DNA from: Gordionus sp. m RMFG-2023
Lineage: Eukaryota > Nematomorpha > Gordioida > Chordodea > Parachordodidae
Reading direction: 5' to 3'
Assembly: GCF_954871325.1 (NCBI RefSeq)
Contig: NC_088777.1
Coordinates: 3,288,509 to 3,352,508 of the forward strand
Length of the DNA stretch: 64,000 bases
The position numbers and the translations under genes were made by a program. Each line of letters begins with the position of its first letter. Position 1 is the first letter of the stretch. Below, piece by piece: positions 58,220 to 64,000 of the stretch. Below the pieces are notes generated by a model. That model did no database searches, had not been told where the DNA came from, and saw nothing but the letters and a program-made list of their open reading frames with translations.

Positions 58220-58773
58220 CAGGGGCCCGGAGTGAACCGTAACGAACCGTTAAACCATTATAAACCGTTTTAAATATCAGAACCGTAACCAAACGGATAT
58301 AACTATTTTTTGAAGGAGTAAAAAGAGCCTTTATAAAAAAAAGGTTTAACCGGTTCAGTTTTTATATTTTAGGGATCAAGAAATTTTAAATATCCAGAAT
58401 TATATATAGTTGCATTTATAGTACTGGCGGTTCCCGCAACACAAGTTTCTGTAGAAACGGCCTTTTCGAGGCTAAAATTTCTGTTATCGTAACATCAAAC
58501 AGATATGAATCCATTTATATTAGGAAATATATTACTTATAATATATTTAAAAATGAGTTATCAGAGATGCTTATAATAAAAATAAATTAGACGATGGTGT
58601 TGCTTCAATAAAAAAAAATTTCTGACCGTAATGAACCTTTATAATTAGTTGAACCGAACCGAACCTTTATTAATTTTTTCTTACGAACTGTAACCAAAAC
58701 GTAACCATTGTTATTTTTTACATACTGAACCGTAACCAAACTGAATCGTTATAAATAACAATTCGGGTCCCTG
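58220..58773 (+). mobile_element. hAT element inserted in the tRNA-bearing element, perfect 8-bp TSD
   Basis: Left CAGGGGCCCGGAGTGAACCG, right reverse CAGGGACCCGAATTG; GTATTTAG duplicated at 58212-58219 and 58774-58781. It carries ACCGTAACGAACCG-type words near both ends. The interior at about 58421-58489 encodes VLAVPATQVSVETAFSRLKF, the hAT dimerisation motif, followed by a stop. At 554 bases it keeps only the transposase C-terminus. Confidence 0.88.
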
Positions 58774-59292
58774 GTATTTAGCAAGTTTGGTTGGTATTTA
58801 GAAAATTGCTATACGTTTACTTGGTAGTAAGCATCATTAACCTGAATAATCTATTTAATTTATAATAATATTCTTTAAATAAGTAGAAGGCGTTAAAGAG
58901 TTTAATGCAAATTATTACTTTATATTTATTGTCAAAAGCATTGATTAGTAAAATTTATTAAAATATTAACTGTAATATATACCATACCTGTCAAATATGT
59001 CTATATATGTCGCATTTTACCTAATATACAACCATTTCTATATAATAGAGGATTATCAACTAAGCCGAAACTCCAAATCAGCCATATAACAAATTCTTTA
59101 TAATAGAGGATTATCAACTAAGCTGAAACTACAAATCAACCATCTTTAAGGAGATTTCCAATTATTGAAAAAATAAAATTTATTTTTGAATTTTTATTTC
59201 GCAATATTTTTTTAGCAAAAACAATACATATTATAAACAAAATAAATTAACTAGTTATAGATTAGATGATAGTATTGTTATGGCTCGTTTTA

Positions 59293-59446
59293 CATCGGCT
59301 AACTCAATATTTAATCCAGAATACTTATACGCAAGCCTAAAGATTTTGTTTGTAGAAGGATAAAAGGTTTGGACATCCATTAGCAAAATTTCGAGGCTTA
59401 GGCAATACTTTTCTGGCTAAAATACTGAGTTAGCCTTTTTAAAAAT
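59293..59446. mobile_element. Foldback MITE, AACTCAATATTT family
   Basis: Left ATCGGCTAACTCAATATTTA, right AAATACTGAGTTAGCC, with the inner pair ACGCAAGCCTAAAGATTTTG and AAAATTTCGAGGCTTAGGC. Best preserved copy of its family in the window. An imperfect flank prevents a firm target-duplication call. Confidence 0.75.
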
Positions 59447-60088
59447 TCGGCCCAAATGACTAGTTATAGATATAAAATTATTTTCTTAGAAAGGAAAGTA
59501 GGAGGCGTACTAATAAAGGGTAATTTTACAATTCTTTAATTTTTACATTAAAAAATGGCTTATATATTTGTTTTATCGTTGAATTCTCAATTATTTTTGA
59601 GATCTGTTATAAAGGCGTGTTTTATATTGGATTCTACTAAGGTTGGACTATTATTTAAATCAAATACTAGATAATTAAGCATTATTTGAATAAACATAAT
59701 ATATAAACTATTATTATATAGTTAGATAGAAATAATAATTTTGAGGATAAACAGAAATAGTTTCTATATAAATTTATAAAAATATAATCAATTTACTTAA
59801 ATTTGATATATGTTTAATATTATGAAGATAAGAATATTCACATATAAATGCCAAGAAGATTTTCTTCCTGTTCTCCTTCCTATAACTTCCTGCCCGAAAA
59901 ATCATTATAAAAAAATGGAATGTAAGAATAAACCTTATATTATATTATCTTACAAAATAAAAGGGTGTTAAGGCCTTAATAACGTATATTCAACATTTAT
60001 ATAAATCTAAAATTATTTTAAAAAATATATAGCTCTCTTTGCCTAATTTTAACGCCTATAAATCTCATTTCCTTTATTTTTCTTTTAA

Positions 60089-61545
60089 ATTTAAATAATA
60101 TCAGAATTGCTGCTTGAATTTGTTGAGAATCATATTCTATAAGATGCTGCATTTTTCTCCAATTTCATGCTAGCATACCAACACGTCTGATTAATAAAAA
60201 TGGAAAGCGAATAGGGTGTTTCCAGTTCCGATCTTTTCGGCGAAAGCGACGGTTTCAAATCGGCCACTTCCGAGGTTCTGGCAACCCCCGCAGGTCTTCA
60301 TCCAAATTTCTCCATCTCCTACAACAACGCTTACGATTACTACTCAACCTATAAGGACATTTTGTCCCCGGAGCTTGCCAATATCAAAGACGGCGTTAAA
60401 GATGGATTAATGATGCTTACTACCAAGTGAATGTATGGAAATATTCTAAATACCAACATAATTTGCTAAATACCGACCAAAATTTATTAAAATGTAATAA
60501 GACTTATTATTTAATATATTAATATGGAATCACGTGGGCGAGTCCGGCCTCCTATATATCATACCCCCAAGGATGGAACCACCAAGTTAGAATAAGAAAA
60601 AAAACATAATTATTATCGGGATTCGCACCCGTGACCATGGGATGAGTAAGTGAAGCTCTAACCAACTAGGCCATAGAGGCTTTCCAAAAATTACGATTTT
60701 TCAAAAATATATTATAAATATATTTGTGCCTATCCAAATGAAAAATAACAAAATTCAAATTTGATAGATGGTACCTTATAGTATCAAGCATCATTAACCT
60801 TAATGGGGTCAGCAGAATACCGAAATGTAGACCAACATGGCGAGTAGCGTGTTTAGCAATATTCAGGTTAAACATTATAAGTTTTCTTGATAGAGAGGAA
60901 TGAAAAAAAATATCAGGGTGCTATATTGTGCTGGTGCGATTATGAATCGAAAATTGGTTTCTTTCGTTATCATTTTTTTTAGTTAAAAACAATTTAGAAT
61001 ATTAAATGGCTAAATATATTTTTTTTTATATACTATATATCCTTAAAAATCTATAAAGAAATATTGATAAGCTTTAATTTCAATTGAGTTTTTTTTTTTA
61101 AAAAAAAATTTATATAAATGGGGGGGGGGGGATGACCTAAATATTAATAAGTATATTCTCGATATTAAGGATTCTGTATGGTAAGAAATATTCCCATTTA
61201 TTAGGACAGAAATAAAATAATGACTTCACGAAAATTGCTATAAATGACAATATTTTCATCATTCTGATATCCTATATTTTCTTTACTTGTAATAAAAATA
61301 AAAATTGAACAAATTTTATTTTTATAAGTATTAACTAAATTTATCAAATTACTCTACCAGTAAAAAAAAAAGCTCAAGGTTCAGTTCTTAACAGGTTTCA
61401 AGTACCAGAACCGAACCCTTGATTTATTTATTGATTTTTTCTTCACCCCTTGTACAGTGATTTACTAATTCTTACGGAAAGGAAATCATCATTTTTTATC
61501 ATAAAGTCCTCCACACTCTTCATAACACCAAAAATGATTTAAGAG
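60089..61545 (+). pseudogene. Duplicated ArfGAP2/3 last exon and 3' flank, degraded
   Basis: From about 60089 the sequence parallels 55404 onward. The exon part (60219-60405, resumed at 60801-60895) repeats [14 protein letters not shown], then [13 protein letters not shown] and [14 protein letters not shown] with many synonymous-looking changes. The upstream part reads GAATAG where the gene reads GGCAAATCG, giving an in-frame stop; one A is missing in the run before GGTTCTGG and one is added before TTTCTCC, so a short stretch is out of frame. The exon is split by the element at 60406-60800. The 3' flank similarity (GATAGAGAGGAA ... AGAAATAAAATAATGAC ... TACTCTACCA ... CATAAAGTCCTCC) continues to about 61545. 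It is therefore a segmental duplication (introns/flank retained), not a retrocopy, and is non-functional. Confidence 0.85.
60406..60800 (-). mobile_element. TIR element with tRNA-like module, copy 2
   Basis: Left ATTAATGATGCTTACTACCA, right TATCAAGCATCATTAACC, inverted. The minus strand carries the tRNA-like module at about 60680-60610 (GCCTCTATGGCCTAGTTGG ... ACGGGTGCGAATCCC) and the same downstream block as copy 1. It splits the duplicated ArfGAP exon between GATGG and GGGTC; the flanks (AAAGATGG and TTAATGGG) suggest an imperfect ~8-bp duplication. It inserted after the duplication, because the parental exon is uninterrupted. Confidence 0.8.
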
Positions 61546-61559
61546 ATTAGTTATCCCAT

Positions 61560-63455
61560 TGGCGTACGAAGCGGGGGGGGCAGGGGGACACATCCCCCCC
61601 CCCCCAAAGCCAAAAAATGCAGATGCCGGATATATTTTTCAAAAATATTATTGTTTATATTAATTTATATTTGTTAATATTTATTCGTATCTCAAAATAT
61701 ATATTATATTACATTTATTATCACATTCATAAGTTATTTTATCAATTAATTTCGATTTCAAGTTTTCCGGCGTAATATTTACTTATTATTTTCAAATTTT
61801 TAGTGGCGTAATATTTATCTACCATTTTCAAATTTCTAGTCAAATAATAATTATTTCTGAAACTTCTGGTCCAACCGGGAAAAAGAAATTGCAACCTTGT
61901 CCAACGAGATAGAGCCTCTTCCATCAAGCACTAACAGCTATTAAGGAGTTAGAATAGCCAATTATTTGCTATTACTGAAATATTACAATGGCCTGAAAGA
62001 AATATTTTCTCAGAAGCTAGAAAATTATTGGATTCAATGCTTATTCCAAATTTTATTTCTCATTAGAATGTATTATTTAATTATACAACTATTTTAAGTA
62101 TTACTTTTCAAAAACATGACAATAATTTTATTAAGAAGATGAGAATAGCTGAGAGCATTTTATCAGAACTCAAGGAAATTAGGGCTAATGGTGATGAAGA
62201 ATTTCATATTTTATATTTTATTGTTGAGTCAAAAGCAGAGCTATACGTGTTTAATATTTGTCTCCCTCGACAGCAAAGCAAGCTCATCGTTAAATTATTA
62301 ATATAGGATCAGTAGAAGAGTTTATCTTAGATGCAGATACATTTATAACCCAAATAAATGAATTTTTTATATATCATGCAGCACTTACATTGAAAATATT
62401 ACTTCCACAAAAGCCTTCAACCTTTTTCAGATGGTGATAGAAAAAAAAATATTTGTTAGATTTTTATTATGAAGTTGTTAAAGTATCTTATGATGCCTTA
62501 CTAGCTGAATAACTATGTTATAAGATTAACTATAGTTAATATAGTCCCAAAAAATGCTATGGAGCTCTGCATTATTTCAAACACATTTTAGATTAAATTC
62601 CCAATGTATTAAAAGGGTTTATAACATTAGTAAACTAATGAGAGAACACTCTCTATTTTAAGAAGAATAACGGAGGCCTGCAGAAGTACCATTTGCAGGG
62701 CACGGCCCGGATTTTTTTAAAGATTTTTTACGCTATTTTTAAAAAATATTTTAGGCCGCTCGGCTTTTTTTTTAAAATTTACTGGCTCGGCCCGGCTTTT
62801 TTTAAAATAAAATTTTCAGGCCCGGCCTGGTTAAAAATAAATTATATTTATTTTTGATTTTTATAGCTAATAATAATGGATTTCAAATATAGGCTGTTTT
62901 AAAAAATACAGCCCGGCTTGGGTGTTTTTTTAAGAAAATTTAGGTCCGGCCCGGGTGTTTTTTAAAAAAAATTTTGGGCCCCCGGCCTTGGTATAATTAA
63001 AAAAATTAAAATATTGTCCGGCCCAGGAGCCGGGCCTGCAGGTCTCTGAAAAACATACCAAGAAGTACAACATGTGAAAGTAGATTGAAAGGTTTGGATT
63101 TTTTGAATATTCATAGGCATTTGACGACAAGCAAGGATGAGATAATTGAAAAATTAGCCCAATTCCAACGAAGATTGGATTTTACATTGTAATATAACAT
63201 ACAAAATACAATTATTCCTAATAAACTTTTTGTGTAAAGGCTCAAAAAATTCAAATTTCTATTTTGGGTCATTTAAGTGATTCTTTACATATAATTTTTT
63301 TTATAATTCACATTAATTTGAAATTGTGTATTAGGAATAGTTATTAGTCCTAATAAATTTATGCTTGATATTTTTAAAAAACAATAATATTTCTCAAAAA
63401 AATTTATTATCCCCCCCCCCCCTTCCCCCAGACCAAATTCCTGCGTACGCGCCTG
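61560..63455 (+). mobile_element. hAT (ZMYM/DUF4371-type) element, decayed, with nested insertion
   Basis: Left end GGCGTACGAAGCGGGGGGG, right end CCTGCGTACGCGCCTG after a poly-C tract; the flanks TATCCCAT and TATCCTAC agree at 6 of 8. Plus-strand remnants include KKMRIAESILSELKEIRANG (about 62136) and, near the end, DEIIEKLAQFQRRLDFTL (about 63136-63190), the tail of the dimerisation region. A second element at 62671-63048 splits the dimerisation motif just before KTY. Related to the fragment at 36930-37741. Frames are interrupted, so it is inactive. Confidence 0.7.
62671..63048. mobile_element. Nested GGGCCGGGC-type MITE
   Basis: Left CGGAGGCCTGCAGAAGTACC, right GCCGGGCCTGCAGGTCTCTG (reverse CAGAGACCTGCAGGCCCGGC). 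The interior is a ladder of GGCCCGG / CCCGGCC words separated by T- and A-rich runs. It lies inside the hAT coding remnant. Related ends occur at 15.08, 19.06, 50.85 and 51.67 kb. Confidence 0.7.
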
Positions 63456-64000
63456 TATCCTACCAATGAAAAGATTAAAATTATATGTAAAAACTATACT
63501 GACCAATATGAAAGTTCTGCTAAAGAAGTTGATGCAACACAATTCAAAGCATTATTAGGAGATCTTTATTTAGCTGGAATTTTTAAATCTAACCATCAAA
63601 ATAAAAAAAATAAAAATTTTTTTTCAAATATATAAAATAAATTTATGTTTAGAAAACATTAATGCTTTATGTAATAAATGTTTTACATTTCAAATTTAAC
63701 ATATTTCAATGTTCTATATATTTTTTATATGTTTGAATGTATTAGTATAATTTTTTTTTATATTGAAGAATAAAGATCCATATTATGAATTATCATGATT
63801 ATATGATAGACAAGTTATTTTTTTAATTTAATATTTGAAATTTAATAAAAGTAAGCTTTTTTAGAAAATTTTGGCTCAAATAATAATTATCTCAATCATC
63901 TTTAATCTAAGCTTAAGAAATAAAAATAAATAAATATTTAGGTTTAAGGTAAATTCTATCGTATATCCAAATATTAAATAAAATTAGTTAATATAACTGG
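63456..64000. other. AT-rich right edge, no gene recognised
   Basis: A short stretch at 63480-63590 (TACTGACCAATATGAAAG...) is slightly GC-richer and could be a resumed flank or an exon cut by the 61.5-63.5 kb insertion: it reads NYTDQYESSAKEVDATQFKA on plus with an open frame to about 63633. Nothing was matched to it. Confidence 0.35.

Larger units (their letters stand above)
57874..58843 (+). mobile_element. TIR element with tRNA-like module, copy 1 (interrupted)
   Basis: The left end reads TTAAGATGCTTACTATCTTA and the right end TTGGTAGTAAGCATCATTAA, an imperfect inverted pair. Inside, 57996-58070 looks like a tRNA, with an A-box-like TGGCCTAGTTGGC and a canonical B box GGGTTCGAATCCC. Further on are CCGTCCTTGGGGGCATGATA and GAGGCCGGACTCG, both also found (reversed) in copy 2. 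Removing the hAT insertion at 58220-58781 leaves about 408 bases, close to the 395 of copy 2. Confidence 0.75.

Overview
The window looks like nuclear DNA from an AT-rich invertebrate animal. The case rests on five gene types: an Abl-type tyrosine kinase (SH3-SH2-kinase), a rhodopsin-like receptor, an ESCRT-III subunit, an ArfGAP2/3 orthologue and an F-box protein. Coding exons stand out as GC-richer islands with GT...AG borders, in a background crowded with hAT-type DNA transposons. Introns run from about 40 bases (CHMP2) to more than 1.5 kb (ArfGAP). The lineage cannot be fixed from this sequence alone; a fast-evolving, AT-rich metazoan fits.

Layout. (1) 1-9770, minus strand: seven exons of an Abl-like kinase, cut at both ends: the rest of the kinase lobe would lie left of the window, and the start of the SH3 domain was not found to the right. 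The intron after the last visible exon holds a 1-kb-arm inverted pair of decayed gag-like retroelement fossils. (2) 9.8-16.3 kb: repeats, including a complete but decayed hAT element with a perfect 8-bp target duplication (13479-14701). (3) 16.3-17.0 kb, minus: an unrecognised two-exon gene with an Asn-rich tail. (4) 17.5-18.9 kb, minus: a dead LINE 3' fragment. (5) 19-27.8 kb: AT-rich repeats, several hAT-like elements and a (GAAA)n tract of about 285 bp. (6) 27825-28988: a single-exon 7TM receptor. (7) 34572-36059: a single-exon F-box protein. (8) 37.0-40.6 kb: nested hAT elements. (9) 41073-42142: CHMP2 (Vps2) in six exons. (10) 47923-55832: ArfGAP2/3 in eleven exons, with two intact-ended hAT elements inside one intron. 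(11) 55.8-61.5 kb: a degraded second copy of the last ArfGAP exon and its 3' flank, plus two copies of an unusual element with inverted ends and a tRNA-like module. (12) 61.5-63.5 kb: another hAT element with a further element nested in it.

Functionally, ArfGAP2/3 (COPI coat cycle) and CHMP2 (ESCRT-III membrane scission) are both membrane-traffic housekeeping genes, but they are separate transcription units. The strongest themes for follow-up are the large lineage-specific insertions in the Abl SH3, SH2 and linker regions, the repeated hAT bursts with readable nesting order, and the tRNA-bearing inverted-repeat element.
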